A stretch of DNA of 64,000 bases from ZC4RG20 sp963702105 (GTDB taxonomy: Bacteria > Pseudomonadota > Gammaproteobacteria > Steroidobacterales > Rariloculaceae): contig OY969712.1 in NCBI GenBank assembly GCA_963702105.1, forward strand, positions 2,108,001 through 2,172,000, read 5' to 3'. Both the position numbers and the translations under genes were made by a program. Of this stretch, positions 43,715-53,874 are shown one piece after another. The notes beneath the pieces were generated by a model. The model saw only the letters and a program-made list of their open reading frames with translations. It had not been told where the DNA came from and did no database searches. How positions within the stretch are numbered: the first letter of the stretch is position 1; every line of letters starts with the position of its first letter.

Positions 43715-44596
43715 TTACCCATGCGCATGCTCGACGGTTTGTTCGTCTTCGCTTTCAGGACTCAACTGTGATCGGGCCAGAATAGCAACCCTTCGCGCAC
43801 ACTCCTCCGAGGCGGGCATGAACACTGTGACTCGAATATGGGTCTCGCCCTTCGGAATGTACAGCGAACGCCTAAATTCCAAATCGCCAAGGCGGTGCCC
43901 GAGCACGACACGTTGCCCCTGCGGACTTCCGAGCTGGTCCGACCCCTCCCAATGGCGTTTGAAAACCGGACACGTCACCGATAGTTCTTCGATCAAATCA
44001 TCCAGGACCGGATCCTTGCTGACTTGGCCATAGTCTCCGCGCAGACTCGAGGTAGCAAACCGAATCTCGTCCTCGTAACTCCCTGGATCGGAACGGTGCA
44101 GCGGGTCCGTAACAAGGAGCCTAAGCCAGTTCCGAGAGCGCGGAGGCAATTTCGCGTAATCTAGAAAGTGCAGAATCAGCGAATTCCAAGCGACTACATC
44201 CCATCTGTACGTCAGTGCGATTGCAGGAACTGTAAGCGCCGCCAATGTCTGCCACAGTAACCGGCTGGCCTCGTAGTCCTCGTTTGGCGCAGGTCCCAGA
44301 AGCGGAGGAGGTCGATTGTGAGCGAGCGCGAAAAGGTAATCCCGCCGATCAGCACTTAGCCGCAGCACGCAGCAAAGCCTTTCGAGCAGCTTTGTCGAAA
44401 CACGGATATCTCGGCCCTGCTCCAACCACGTGTACCAGGTAACGCTAACGCCGGCCAAGGCCGCAACCTCTTCCCGTCTCAAACCTGGCGAGCTACCACC
44501 CCTGTTTCGCGGCAGCCCTAAGTCTTGAGGTGACAGCGCCGCACGCCTCGACCGTAAGAATCTCGACAGAAACTCGTTATGCCTCTCTCGGCTCAC
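43715..44596 (-). CDS. XRE-family regulator with MmyB-like ligand-binding domain
   Basis: 293 residues from a GTG at 44596 preceded by GGAGAGGGG; the longer frame upstream is not coding-like. The N-terminal HTH has the family order SRFLRSRRAALSPQDLGLP, SPGLRREEVAALAGVSVTWY and TWLEQGRDIRVSTKLLERLC. The C-terminal MmyB domain contains RWDVVAWNSLILHFLDYA, FKRHWEGSDQLGSPQGQRVV and VTVFMPASEECARR. Such proteins sense small, often fatty or aromatic, ligands. It is probably the local regulator of the quinoprotein/esterase genes. Confidence 0.88.
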   Translation of the reverse strand: MSRERHNEFLSRFLRSRRAALSPQDLGLPRNRGGSSPGLRREEVAALAGVSVTWYTWLEQGRDIRVSTKLLERLCCVLRLSADRRDYLFALAHNRPPPLLGPAPNEDYEASRLLWQTLAALTVPAIALTYRWDVVAWNSLILHFLDYAKLPPRSRNWLRLLVTDPLHRSDPGSYEDEIRFATSSLRGDYGQVSKDPVLDDLIEELSVTCPVFKRHWEGSDQLGSPQGQRVVLGHRLGDLEFRRSLYIPKGETHIRVTVFMPASEECARRVAILARSQLSPESEDEQTVEHAHG

Positions 44597-44732
44597 AAAC
44601 CCCTCTCCATGTGGTTTGCACCTGCTTGCTGCTCCAAGCTGCAGACGACGGAAATCGCCTGCAAGCGATCCACCTCTCGCCTTCGTTTGCAGAATGCAAT
44701 ACAAGAGCGGGATATCCAAAGTTTTCCCGCTT

Positions 44733-46559
44733 TCAGTGCGTCTTCGGCAATGCGAAAACGTTGATAGAGTTTCCTCGAAAGGGCGGCAGTTCAATGCCTG
44801 CCTCGGCTGCCAATCCGTGCGCGCCCATAAGCGACTCGCCGTTTACGACGGCGACGTACTGCCGCCCGTCAACCGCATAGGTAATAGTGCTGTTTTGGAC
44901 CGTAGCCCCGAGTGGTTCAGACTTCCAAAGTAGCTGACCGGTTTGCGCATCGAAGGCGCGCAGCACCTGGTCGATAGCTCCCCAAAAGACCAACCCGCCG
45001 GCCGTCGCAACGACCGCGCCCTGCCCGCCGGCGGGCCCCTCGAATAGGCGCGTGACCTGACCTGACGTCATGTCGACCTTTGCGAGCCCACCAAACTTAT
45101 CCTGTTGCGATCCCGGTCGTCGCGCCCCAATGCGTTTGCCGCCGGTGCCGTCCGCCTTTGGACGTGCCATATCGAGGCAATTGTCGACATATGGGATGTA
45201 CAGCGAATTCAAGTGGGGATTATAGGCGGTAGGCCAAAAGCTGCGCGTATTCCAAAAGCAGATGAGGCTTTCCTTACCCGGCTTGTCCAGTATGAGCTTT
45301 GAATTGATGTGCGTGACTCCTGTCCTCACATCAATTCCAGATAGCACGTAGTTGGGCGTGTCGTACGGAAACGGCGTCGCCCAGAGAAAGCGGCCCGTGT
45401 CTCGATCGTTCACCCAAATGCCGCCCGCTTCCGCGACCGTAATCACGATATCACGCCGTACTCCGCTCTTGACTTCTGGGTTTATCCACTTGACGTATCG
45501 CGGATCGGGAGCCACGACAGTGCGAACGAGCGTCTTTTCGTGGTTCACGTCCATGTCCCAGTCGTCGCCCGGTAAGTGCTGGTAATACCAAACGAGTTTC
45601 CCAGTGTCTGGCCGCAATGCGACAGTCGAGTTGCTATAGAGGTCCGCGGGCGCCGTCGGCGGAATTGCGTTTGCATCTCCACCGTGTCGCTCGGCACGTG
45701 TAACAGGCATGGGATTCGAGATGCCCCAGAACAAAAGATTTCGCTTCGGATCGTAGGTGCCCGGCAACCCCCAAGTGGATGCCCGCCGCCCGTTTGCGGG
45801 CGCCCCTGCCCAGGAGGCATCGCCAGGGTCCCCAGATCCCGCGGTCGTGTAGAACCGCCACAACAGCTTGCCGGTTAGTGCATCGACCGCAGCGATGTAG
45901 CAGTTTTCGCGCACGGTGTTACAGGTCCTACCGGAGAGCACCTCCCCGTTAACGACGAATGCGCCTGACGTGTGCCCTTCCGGTGACATGGGCGTTTGCC
46001 ATCTCACCGCGCCCGTGCCCGCATCAAGCGCTACGATGGGGCTCGGTTGTCCCGCGGGCGCTGGCGCCGCGTAGTAAATCATGTCGCGATAGATGGCTAG
46101 CGCTTTCGCACGAGAAGAAAGGTTTCCCTCCGGCTGGTACTTCCAGAGGGTCTCGCCGGTTGCCGCGTTTAGGGCCCATACTCCACTTGAGACTCCACGG
46201 CCGCCGGGAGTGATTACGAACATCACCCCCTTGTACACGATAGGTATCGTCTCGATTACCCCTCCGGGTAGCGGTTTGGACCAAACTCTATGTAACCCGG
46301 CTACATTCCGTCGATTGATTTGATCGAGCGGACTGAAGCGTTGCGCATCATATGTGCGGCTGTACATAAGCCAATCTGCAGAATCAGGACTTTCCAGCAT
46401 CTGCTCAGTGACAGGAGAATCGCCTATCCGATGTGCGAGCGGTCGGGTCGCCGCGCCATGATTGCGTAGCTCCGCCTGTGTCCCTTGAGCATGCCCGACG
46501 GCCAGCGTAAGCAAAGCCCCGACGGCAGCAGCGGCAGTAACGACGAATTTTCTAATCAT
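44733..46559 (-). CDS. PQQ-type soluble quinoprotein dehydrogenase
   Basis: 608 residues. Sec leader (AAAAVGALLTLAVGHAQ). First-blade motif DWLMYSRTYDAQRFSPLDQI NRRN, then docking repeats ALNAATGETLWKYQPEG, ALDAGTGAVRWQTPM, AVDALTGKLLWRFYTTAG and DTGKLVWYYQHLPGDDWDMD, and a terminal STITYAVDGRQYVAVVNGES. The fold is the eight-bladed PQQ propeller; there is no fused cytochrome and no vicinal CC pair was seen. It needs a periplasmic electron acceptor and imported or made PQQ; no pqq biosynthesis gene is in the window. It is paired with the quinoprotein at 46711. Confidence 0.87.
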   Translation of the reverse strand: MIRKFVVTAAAAVGALLTLAVGHAQGTQAELRNHGAATRPLAHRIGDSPVTEQMLESPDSADWLMYSRTYDAQRFSPLDQINRRNVAGLHRVWSKPLPGGVIETIPIVYKGVMFVITPGGRGVSSGVWALNAATGETLWKYQPEGNLSSRAKALAIYRDMIYYAAPAPAGQPSPIVALDAGTGAVRWQTPMSPEGHTSGAFVVNGEVLSGRTCNTVRENCYIAAVDALTGKLLWRFYTTAGSGDPGDASWAGAPANGRRASTWGLPGTYDPKRNLLFWGISNPMPVTRAERHGGDANAIPPTAPADLYSNSTVALRPDTGKLVWYYQHLPGDDWDMDVNHEKTLVRTVVAPDPRYVKWINPEVKSGVRRDIVITVAEAGGIWVNDRDTGRFLWATPFPYDTPNYVLSGIDVRTGVTHINSKLILDKPGKESLICFWNTRSFWPTAYNPHLNSLYIPYVDNCLDMARPKADGTGGKRIGARRPGSQQDKFGGLAKVDMTSGQVTRLFEGPAGGQGAVVATAGGLVFWGAIDQVLRAFDAQTGQLLWKSEPLGATVQNSTITYAVDGRQYVAVVNGESLMGAHGLAAEAGIELPPFRGNSINVFALPKTH

Positions 46560-46710
46560 CTCTCACCGTTCCAAGCGCTCGATGCGACGCGAAAGGGAAT
46601 ACATTGCCGGGGAGTCTGCATGGGCACGAGGCAAGTACTTGTGTGTCGCGTCGGCCTCATCACGGCCATCTCGCCCGCACTTGCCACTCGAAGCGCCACG
46701 CACAACCTCC

Positions 46711-48648
46711 TTATTCGCCGGGCAATGCAAATACATATAGACCTTCGCCGCCGGCACGGCCGCCGCGCGCAGCGACTACCGCCACGTACTGGCGGCCGTC
46801 GTCGCCGGCGTAGCTGATGGGCACTGCAGTTATGTTGTGCGGAACCTCATAGGACCACAGCTCCTTGCCAGTGCGGGAATCAAAGGCGCGGAAACGTTTG
46901 TCCGAGGTGGCACCAATGAAGACGAGTCCGCCCGCGGTCGCGATGGGCCCGCCGAAACCCGGCGAACCGACCCGCTGTCTTCCCTTGGGAAGACTGGTGT
47001 CGATTCCGAGCGGCACTGACCAGGCGATTTCTCCGGTGTTTCCGTCGACCGCCATTAGACTGGCCCACGGCGGTGCGTAGCACGGCCACGTTCCGCTTCC
47101 GTCTCCCCGCGGCGCAGCGAACGGCGTGCCCGCGGCTCGGACATAGGGTTCCTGGTCGTAGGTGTCCGTCTTGTATTTGGGATTCGGAACCATCCAACCG
47201 ACAGTTGCCTCATCCTTCGCATTGACGAAAATGTAATTTCGGTTCGGGTCCACAGCTACGCCGCCCCAGTTCACGCCCCCTGTTACGCTCGGGAACACGA
47301 GCGACGGAGGCGTCTTGTCGTTCTTCTTCAAGTCAAGAGGCGTATACGGCCCTTCATTCCTATACTTCACCTTTTCCCAAAGCTCCCGGCATGCCTGAGC
47401 ATGCTCGGGAGTGGTCTCATTGGCCGTCACCATATCGGTCTTTGGGTCGAAACTGACGCGAGATAGCGGCGGCGGTTTGATCGGAATCGGCTGAGTCGGC
47501 GCATACCACTCACCCGGCACGTCGCCCTTGGCCACTGGCTTCTCAGAGACGCCGAACACCGGCTTTCCCGTGAGTCGATTCAGAACGAACATCCAGGAGC
47601 TCTTTCCGGTCTGAGCGAGGGCCGGCACAGTCTTTCCGCCGATATGTAGATCGATCAGCGCTGGCGCCGGCGGGAGGTTGTAGTCCCACAGCTCGTGATG
47701 AATGACCTGAAAGTACCAACGCACCTTGCCCGTCATGGCATCTAAGGCGACGATGGAATTGCTGGGCTCGTTGTTCCCGGGCCGGTCGCCGCCGTAATAG
47801 TTCGCGCCTGGCCCGCTCACGGGCATGTAAACGAGCCCTGCTTGCGCGTCTACCGTTAGGGCAAATGCCCACACGTTGTCCCCCGTTCGGTCGCGCCAAC
47901 TCTCCTTGCCCCACGTCTCGTGTCCGGGCTCGCCAGGCTGAGGAATCGTGTGGTACTCCCAGACTTTCTTGCCGGTCACAGCGTCAAACGCACGCGAATT
48001 GCCGTTGTCGCCGCGCGGCTGCGTGAGTTGCGGGGCGATGTGTGGCTCTCCAGGTCCGAAGAAGTTTGCGCCGATAATTATCCGATTCCTATATATGGTC
48101 GGCGCGCCTGAGTAAGGAACGTCGAGCTTTATCTGCCCGTCCCGTCCGAATCCGACCGCTGGACTACCGTCCAGTGCATTCAATGAAATGAGCTTGTGCC
48201 CAGAGGTGAAGAAGATCCGCGGAGGGACGGTGCCGTTACCGGGCCAGTAGCTGAGCCCGCGAGACGAGGCAAGGCCCTCCTTTAGTTGATGCGACCAAAC
48301 CTCCACTCCCGTTTCGGCGTGCAAGGCGACGATCCGATCCCCCGACGGCATATAGAGAACGTCGTTCACTACAATGGGCGTTATCTCTTGATATAGCTCA
48401 AAAGCGCTGGCCCCCGAGATTCGTGGCCGTCCGGGCCGATTGAACTCGTACGACCATGCCAGCTTGAGCGCAGATACGTTACGCGGAGTAATTTGTGTGA
48501 GGGGGGAAAAGCGCGTACCAGCCAGGTCCCGGTTGTACATCGGCCAGTCTGCATCCGGATTCCTGCCCGCCGGGTTGCCTGCAACGGCAACTCGGCAAGC
48601 GCCGAGGACCAGAGCGCTGAAGAATGCAATCTTAGAACCACTTCGCAT
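46711..48648 (-). CDS. PQQ-type soluble quinoprotein dehydrogenase
   Basis: 645 residues from an ATG at 48648 with GAGGAAG just upstream. Leader IAFFSALVLGACRVAVAG. DADWPMYNRDLAGTRFSPLT is followed by W-docking blades: ALHAETGVEVWSHQLKEG, FDAVTGKKVWEYHTIPQP, LDAMTGKVRWYFQVIHHELW (with DYNLPPAPALID after it) and DSRTGKELWSYEVPHNITAV. Blade four resembles glucose/quinate-type dehydrogenases, but the membrane domain of those enzymes is missing. It starts 39 bases after the STN-type TonB receptor, so uptake and oxidation are probably co-expressed. Confidence 0.87.
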   Translation of the reverse strand: MRSGSKIAFFSALVLGACRVAVAGNPAGRNPDADWPMYNRDLAGTRFSPLTQITPRNVSALKLAWSYEFNRPGRPRISGASAFELYQEITPIVVNDVLYMPSGDRIVALHAETGVEVWSHQLKEGLASSRGLSYWPGNGTVPPRIFFTSGHKLISLNALDGSPAVGFGRDGQIKLDVPYSGAPTIYRNRIIIGANFFGPGEPHIAPQLTQPRGDNGNSRAFDAVTGKKVWEYHTIPQPGEPGHETWGKESWRDRTGDNVWAFALTVDAQAGLVYMPVSGPGANYYGGDRPGNNEPSNSIVALDAMTGKVRWYFQVIHHELWDYNLPPAPALIDLHIGGKTVPALAQTGKSSWMFVLNRLTGKPVFGVSEKPVAKGDVPGEWYAPTQPIPIKPPPLSRVSFDPKTDMVTANETTPEHAQACRELWEKVKYRNEGPYTPLDLKKNDKTPPSLVFPSVTGGVNWGGVAVDPNRNYIFVNAKDEATVGWMVPNPKYKTDTYDQEPYVRAAGTPFAAPRGDGSGTWPCYAPPWASLMAVDGNTGEIAWSVPLGIDTSLPKGRQRVGSPGFGGPIATAGGLVFIGATSDKRFRAFDSRTGKELWSYEVPHNITAVPISYAGDDGRQYVAVVAARGGRAGGEGLYVFALPGE

Positions 48649-48687
48649 TGAACTTCCTCGAAACGTCAATTAGGCAGCCCGTCTGCC

Positions 48688-51600
48688 TCAGAAGTTGGCG
48701 CGCAGGCCGAACTCATAAGTCCTGCCAACGGTATCGAAAAAAATGGGATTCGTTCCCGCGATCCCATTGCCTATTAGCGGCGGCGCTTTATTGAATACGT
48801 TGCCTATTTGCCCGAAGACCTGAATCTTGTCGTGCGGAAACTCGAAACTGTACGACGCGCCGACTCGCCAGACGACGTAACCCGGGACATGGTTGTCGTC
48901 GATGCTGTCCGCCGCTGCGGGGTCGTAGGCTCGGTCGTCAGGGCCGACGAGAGTAGCGTCTTTTTTGCCGCGGCTCACAAAGCGAGCCGCGACCGTAACC
49001 CCTAAGCTCCCGATTCCGTAGGTCGTCGCCCACTCGGCGGACCAGTCTGCAGCGGGCTGCCAGTCCGGTCCGCCCTCGAGATGAGCCGTAACGCCCGTGA
49101 TATTTTGAAGAGCGGTTGACGTGGCGGTGGGCTGAATGGACTGTTCGATGTTGTGCGACGCAACCAGCCGGGTGGTAAGCGTCCCCAATGGCAACTGGCC
49201 GACCCATTCCCCCGACAGGTCGACCCCTTTCGATCGATAGGAACGAAGGTTCATCGCCACCGGCGTAACCCGCGTAACGTCCGAAAATCCTCTCGCCGGG
49301 TCCGTAGGGTCGAACAAGGTCCCCTCGATCTGCCCACAGAACGCGGGATCTCGCGTTTCATAGCAACCGTCGAGAGCAAGCGCCGCGCTGGCAGGTGTAA
49401 TTGCGTCCGATATGCTAATGTCGTAGTAGTCGGCGGCAAATCGGTACGCGCGCGAAGGCGGCGCAACCGCGAATCCGAAAGTCGTCGTATCTGCCTTCTC
49501 TGGCCGTAGTTGAAGCCCGCCACGCAAATCCACAACACAAGGATCACCCGTATACGTGAAGTAGCCCTGACTTACGTTTCCGGTCCATTTGTTGTCGCAA
49601 AAACCGAATGCGCTCCCCGCAGGGAAGATCTTTCTGTAGTAGAGCTCACGAAAATTCGGCGCTCGCACGTCCCTCGATCGAGACGCACGTAAAGTCAACC
49701 CGTCCACGACTTTCCAGTTGCCGTTCACCTTCCACGCATCGATGCCATATCGGAAGGATCGTCCTTCAACGCCCGTACCGGCACCGGCAGTATTCGCATA
49801 GTCGGAATGGCGGGCGGCCACCTGCATATCAAAACGCTCAGTTATCGGGATATCGAGCTCGCCGAAGTACTCGCCGACTCTCACCTTTCCGGCAAAGCTT
49901 TCGCCGAATTGACTTTGGTAGTCCCTACGAAGGTAGTCTGGCTGCGTGGAATCGGCAGGATTCGAGATCGACTCGTCGCGCCAGGACGTACCGACGGCCG
50001 CCTTTATAGGCCCGCTGCCGAAGCCCCTGAATGGCGCGCCGGATGCCACGAACTCCGCCATCCGCTGCTGAACGTACGTGTGCTCCAGAATTTGGCCGTG
50101 CGTATATGCCAGAGCCTGCGGCGAAATGTTGTCTAGCCCGAAGACATCAATTGGTACGCACCCATCAGCGAGTCGCGGATCGACACTGGAGTTCGCCCCA
50201 TAGACCGCCTCGAACCCGTCCCGCGTGACGCGACAGATGGGAGAGCCGCTACCGTCATCCACCGCGTCCAGGGCCATGTCGAAGCGTTGCGCATGTCGGG
50301 ACCCGTACACGGCCTGGAGAGTCGACGATTTTCCGTACTGATAGTAGGAATCCCACGACCAGTCGGAATGCGCAAATTCACCGCTTGCCCCAATGACGAC
50401 GCGCGTCAAATCGGTTCTCGTGTCGTTAGCGGCATCAATTTGTGCACTCATATCCTTGCTGAGCAGGCACGCGGAGTGCGCCGTCGCGCATGGGTTCGAC
50501 GACAGGCGTTCCAAGTAGTAATTGTCTGGGGCGAGCAACACCTCGCTCAGGTCGATACTGTCCTCCGGTGTATAGGACGACACTCGACCCAGCGTGGCAT
50601 CCACAGAAATCTTGAAGCCGTTGAATTGCCGGGAATAGCTTGAGTATCCTACTCGTCGCGATACATCGGAGCGCAACGTTGTGTCCAGGTAAACCGGCTC
50701 TCCGTCCCCGCCCACGCCGTAGGAGTCGCTCACGGCAAACGGGATCAAATTTGTACCAGCCGCATCGAAAGTGAGGCCGAGCAAAGGGAAGACGCCACGC
50801 GTATTTACGTCTTCGCGGACATTTTCTTTCAGCACATAGTGGGGCTCCGCGTTCGAAGCGTAGTTGGAGTTGACACGAATCTGGGCGCCAATTGCGCACC
50901 AATCACGGGTGTCTATGCAGTCCGTGACGGAGTCCATGTCTTGTCCCTCGATCCCCGCCACGAGGCGCCCGGCTGCCCCGACCTTGCCGCCCCAAGCGAA
51001 GGCGTAGTGGGCATTGCCCCTGTGGTCGGCCTGCGTCGTACCGTAGTCGATTTGCCCTTTGGCTCCCTCCAAATCATGATCAAGCAAGATATTGACCACG
51101 CCTGCAAGCGCTCCGGAGCCATATGAGGCGGACGCGCCGCCCGTCACCACTTCCACGCGGTCCACGAGAATCGTCGGTATCATGTTCAAGTCGACGCCGT
51201 CTCCCTGATTGGTCGGGACATGTCGCCGAGAATCTACGAGCGTAAGCGTTCGGGAACCGTATGCCGGGTTGAGTCCCCTAAGGTTCGCAAGGTTCAGCCC
51301 ATTGAAGACGTTTAGGGGGTAACTTTCGTTACCGCCCGGCTTCGCCGTGGGCGTGTAACTACCGACATTGGACGGAAGCTCGGCCATCGCGTCGCCGAGG
51401 CTTACGATGCCGAAATCCTCGATCGTGCTGCCGCTGACGACGGTTGTAGGTTGGGCGCTCGTAAACTCGTCTCCGGCGACGCGGGACCCCGTGACGGTCA
51501 CCTGATCGAACTCGTGTCCCTTCGTCGCGTGCAGCGCCAGCGCGTCCCTTCTGTGTGCACGCCGCGACCCCGTCAATGCACGCGCGGTCCGCGCTTCCGA

Positions 51601-51963
51601 ATGCGTTCCAGAATCGCGGGCCGCTGTGCGCTTCTCCACTTGCACGGTCAGCTGCCCCCTCCTATCCAACTTTGCACGCAGACCCGTCCCCTTCAGCAAT
51701 ACCTGGAGCCCTTCGCCGACGCCGTATGTTCCATGCAAAGCATTCGCATCTATTCGGCTCACCTCATCGTACGGAAACAAGACCGACACGCCTGCTTGCT
51801 GGGCGAATAACGTGAGTGCTTGGTCAGCGCGTTCCGATGGAATCTCAAAGGGTATTTCGCGTTCTTCCCGGGCTTCCGTGGAATGAACGTAAAGGAGCCC
51901 CATGCCCAGGATACACGCGGGCCGAGCCAGTGCTCCGATCAAGCTCCAGGTTGAGAGGTACAT
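48688..51963 (-). CDS. TonB-dependent receptor with STN signalling domain (FecA-like transducer)
   Basis: 1091 residues from an ATG at 51963 with leader ALARPACILGMGLLYV. An STN (secretin/TonB short N-terminal) domain spans about residues 36-110: EIPFEIPSERADQALTLFAQ, QAGVSVLFPYDEVSRI. The plug is of the large Caulobacter/Xanthomonas type: FNGLNLANLRGLNPAYGSR, LTLVDSRRHVPTNQGDGVDL, VEVVTGGASASYGSGALAGV. The barrel ends TVGRTYEFGLRANF. The STN domain contacts a FecR-type anti-sigma factor, and exactly such a gene is adjacent, so ligand binding should switch on the sigma factor at 53172. It closely resembles the receptor at 53875, which lacks STN. Confidence 0.9.
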   Translation of the reverse strand: MYLSTWSLIGALARPACILGMGLLYVHSTEAREEREIPFEIPSERADQALTLFAQQAGVSVLFPYDEVSRIDANALHGTYGVGEGLQVLLKGTGLRAKLDRRGQLTVQVEKRTAARDSGTHSEARTARALTGSRRAHRRDALALHATKGHEFDQVTVTGSRVAGDEFTSAQPTTVVSGSTIEDFGIVSLGDAMAELPSNVGSYTPTAKPGGNESYPLNVFNGLNLANLRGLNPAYGSRTLTLVDSRRHVPTNQGDGVDLNMIPTILVDRVEVVTGGASASYGSGALAGVVNILLDHDLEGAKGQIDYGTTQADHRGNAHYAFAWGGKVGAAGRLVAGIEGQDMDSVTDCIDTRDWCAIGAQIRVNSNYASNAEPHYVLKENVREDVNTRGVFPLLGLTFDAAGTNLIPFAVSDSYGVGGDGEPVYLDTTLRSDVSRRVGYSSYSRQFNGFKISVDATLGRVSSYTPEDSIDLSEVLLAPDNYYLERLSSNPCATAHSACLLSKDMSAQIDAANDTRTDLTRVVIGASGEFAHSDWSWDSYYQYGKSSTLQAVYGSRHAQRFDMALDAVDDGSGSPICRVTRDGFEAVYGANSSVDPRLADGCVPIDVFGLDNISPQALAYTHGQILEHTYVQQRMAEFVASGAPFRGFGSGPIKAAVGTSWRDESISNPADSTQPDYLRRDYQSQFGESFAGKVRVGEYFGELDIPITERFDMQVAARHSDYANTAGAGTGVEGRSFRYGIDAWKVNGNWKVVDGLTLRASRSRDVRAPNFRELYYRKIFPAGSAFGFCDNKWTGNVSQGYFTYTGDPCVVDLRGGLQLRPEKADTTTFGFAVAPPSRAYRFAADYYDISISDAITPASAALALDGCYETRDPAFCGQIEGTLFDPTDPARGFSDVTRVTPVAMNLRSYRSKGVDLSGEWVGQLPLGTLTTRLVASHNIEQSIQPTATSTALQNITGVTAHLEGGPDWQPAADWSAEWATTYGIGSLGVTVAARFVSRGKKDATLVGPDDRAYDPAAADSIDDNHVPGYVVWRVGASYSFEFPHDKIQVFGQIGNVFNKAPPLIGNGIAGTNPIFFDTVGRTYEFGLRANF

Positions 51964-52095
51964 TCCAATGACAAGACAGCAGCGAAAATCCTCTATCTTT
52001 CCACTCTCGAATTCCCGGTTTCGTGGTTCTGTTAGGTAGGCAACTACGGTCTTAGGCTTGAGTCCGGAATCCGTCGGACAGTCGCCCAATCGCAC

Positions 52096-53179
52096 TTAGC
52101 GAGAAGCACGCAAGACGATCCTATCGTTACCTATGCGATCGGCTTGGATATCGAAGTTGTTGCGCAGCGCCGCCAAAAGACCTTCAACATCCCCCGCACG
52201 GAAGTAACCGCCAACGCGGACTGCACGTAGACTGTCATCCTTGAGGATGAATTTTGCCGTCGTGTATCGAGAAAACTCGGAGAGCATGTCGGGCAAAAGT
52301 TCCCCTCGGAATATCAGCATTCCCCGCTGCCATGCGAGCTTTGTGTCAATGTCGACCGGCTCGAGCTCGACGATCTTCAGGTATGCACTCGCCTCCCGAG
52401 ACGTTCTCATCTAGGATTGCGAGTTCGCCCGACTTGACCGTCGCATGGTCCTCTCCGGACGCATGTTTTTCGGTGCCAGGACGCTTTCTTCCACTTCTCT
52501 CCGCGCGACCTCGCAGACCGCCCGGGCCGGACACCCTCACCTTCCCTTCCGTAACCGTCAGCTCGATTGTCTTTCCGGGATCTATGCGGATGTTGAACGC
52601 CGTACCAACGGCCTGCACCACTCTGTCGCCGACGTGTACGTCGAACGGGTGGACCGTATCGTGCGCGACCCTGAAATTCGCCTCACCGCTCAGCAGGAAC
52701 ACGTCGCGAGTCTTTTCGGAGTAGCGCACGTCTATTTGGGTATTGGTGTTGAGAGTAAGGATGGATCCGTCAGGCAACAGATCCGTCGAGTGGCCGCCGA
52801 TTGCGGTCGATAGATGCTTTTCGAATCGGAGAGCGGAGCCATGGCCAAACCCGGCATATAGGGTGTACAGCGCCCATCCGGAGACTGCTATGAGACACAC
52901 GACCAAAGAGGCAACGGCCGCGCGAGCGATCGGGCGAGCGCTTCGCCTCGGGTTTGCTGGCTCTAGAGGGAATATGGCCGAAAGTTCGGACAAAACGTCC
53001 ATGGCGTCCCACAGCTCCGCAAGCTCGAGCAACGCGACTCGGTTGACCGGATCGGCGCGCAACCAGTCCGTGAACTGCCCGATCACGTCCTCTGAGCGCG
53101 CCTTGTCCAGCCGCGCCAGCCAACGCGCGGCTTCTTCATACGACTTGCGCGTCGCCGGGAACCGCACGATCTTATCCAT
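52096..53179 (-). CDS. FecR-type anti-sigma/signal-transfer protein, with a +1 frameshift
   Basis: The ATG at 53179 overlaps the sigma-factor stop by 8 bases. The N-terminal DUF4880 region (YEEAARWLARLDKARSEDVI) binds the sigma factor. One helix is near residues 86-108 (AAVASLVVCLIAVSGWALYT). The periplasmic FecR domain follows (STDLLPDGSILTLNTNTQID, VFLLSGEANFRVAHDTVHPF). The frame is lost after SGELAILDENVS and resumes as EASAYLKIVELEPVDIDTKL with AWQRGMLIFRGELL. Dropping one base from CCC at 52395-52397 gives a normal 360-residue FecR. Unrepaired, the STN-contacting end is missing. Confidence 0.85.
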
Positions 53180-53756
53180 GGCTGCTTCCCTTTTTGGGAT
53201 ATTCGTCTAACGTGCCATCCCCGTCGCTTTCGTAAGGCTTTAGGCGCAAAGACTGCCGGCAAATCAACAGACCTTTGATGACGTGCTTCTCTACTGTGCT
53301 TTCGCTGATCTGCAGATACTTCGCGATCTCCTGCTGAGTCAACCCATAAACCTTTCTCAGCACGAACACTCGACGGCACTGCGCAGGCAAATCTCGAACA
53401 ACGCGGCAAAACTCCAGAAAGCGCTCGCGCGCCTCGAACTCGGACTCCGCGGACTCCGCTGTCCTTTGGATGCCGACTGAAAGTGGATCTGCGGTTTGCG
53501 TACGCCGATGATAGGCCCCAGTGACTTGGTTCAGTGCCAAGTTCCGGGCGGTCTTTAGTATGAACGATCGTGGATGCCTAATATCGGTTCGTTCGGAAGC
53601 AGCACAGGCCTTGATGAAGGTTTCTTGCAAGATATCGTCGACGTCATTCGGCCCGACTATTCTCGCCACAAGGCGCTTCAGGACCGCTCGGCATCTTAGG
53701 AATTCCGAAAGCAGGGCATTGTCCGGGCCATCTGCATCCCACTTGTTCTTCCCCAT
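53172..53756 (-). CDS. ECF sigma factor, FecI type
   Basis: 194 residues from an ATG at 53756 with GGGAGGGGAG upstream. Region 2: LKRLVARIVGPNDVDDILQE TFIKA. Region 4: LPAQCRRVFVLRKVYGLTQQ followed by EIAKYLQISESTVEKHVIKG. Typical FecI length and spacing. Together with FecR and the STN receptor it makes a complete cell-surface signalling set. Expected targets are the receptors and quinoproteins around it; no promoter consensus could be assigned by eye. Confidence 0.9.
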   Translation of the reverse strand: MGKNKWDADGPDNALLSEFLRCRAVLKRLVARIVGPNDVDDILQETFIKACAASERTDIRHPRSFILKTARNLALNQVTGAYHRRTQTADPLSVGIQRTAESAESEFEARERFLEFCRVVRDLPAQCRRVFVLRKVYGLTQQEIAKYLQISESTVEKHVIKGLLICRQSLRLKPYESDGDGTLDEYPKKGSSHG

Positions 53757-53874
53757 CACTCCCCTCCCTGCTGACCGATTATCACACGCCTCGGCCGTTC
53801 GAAACACGCGAAGGTCGAGCGCATACAAACCGACCGGCAGCACTCCTAGCCGGAGCACCGCCGGCCGGACTCAG

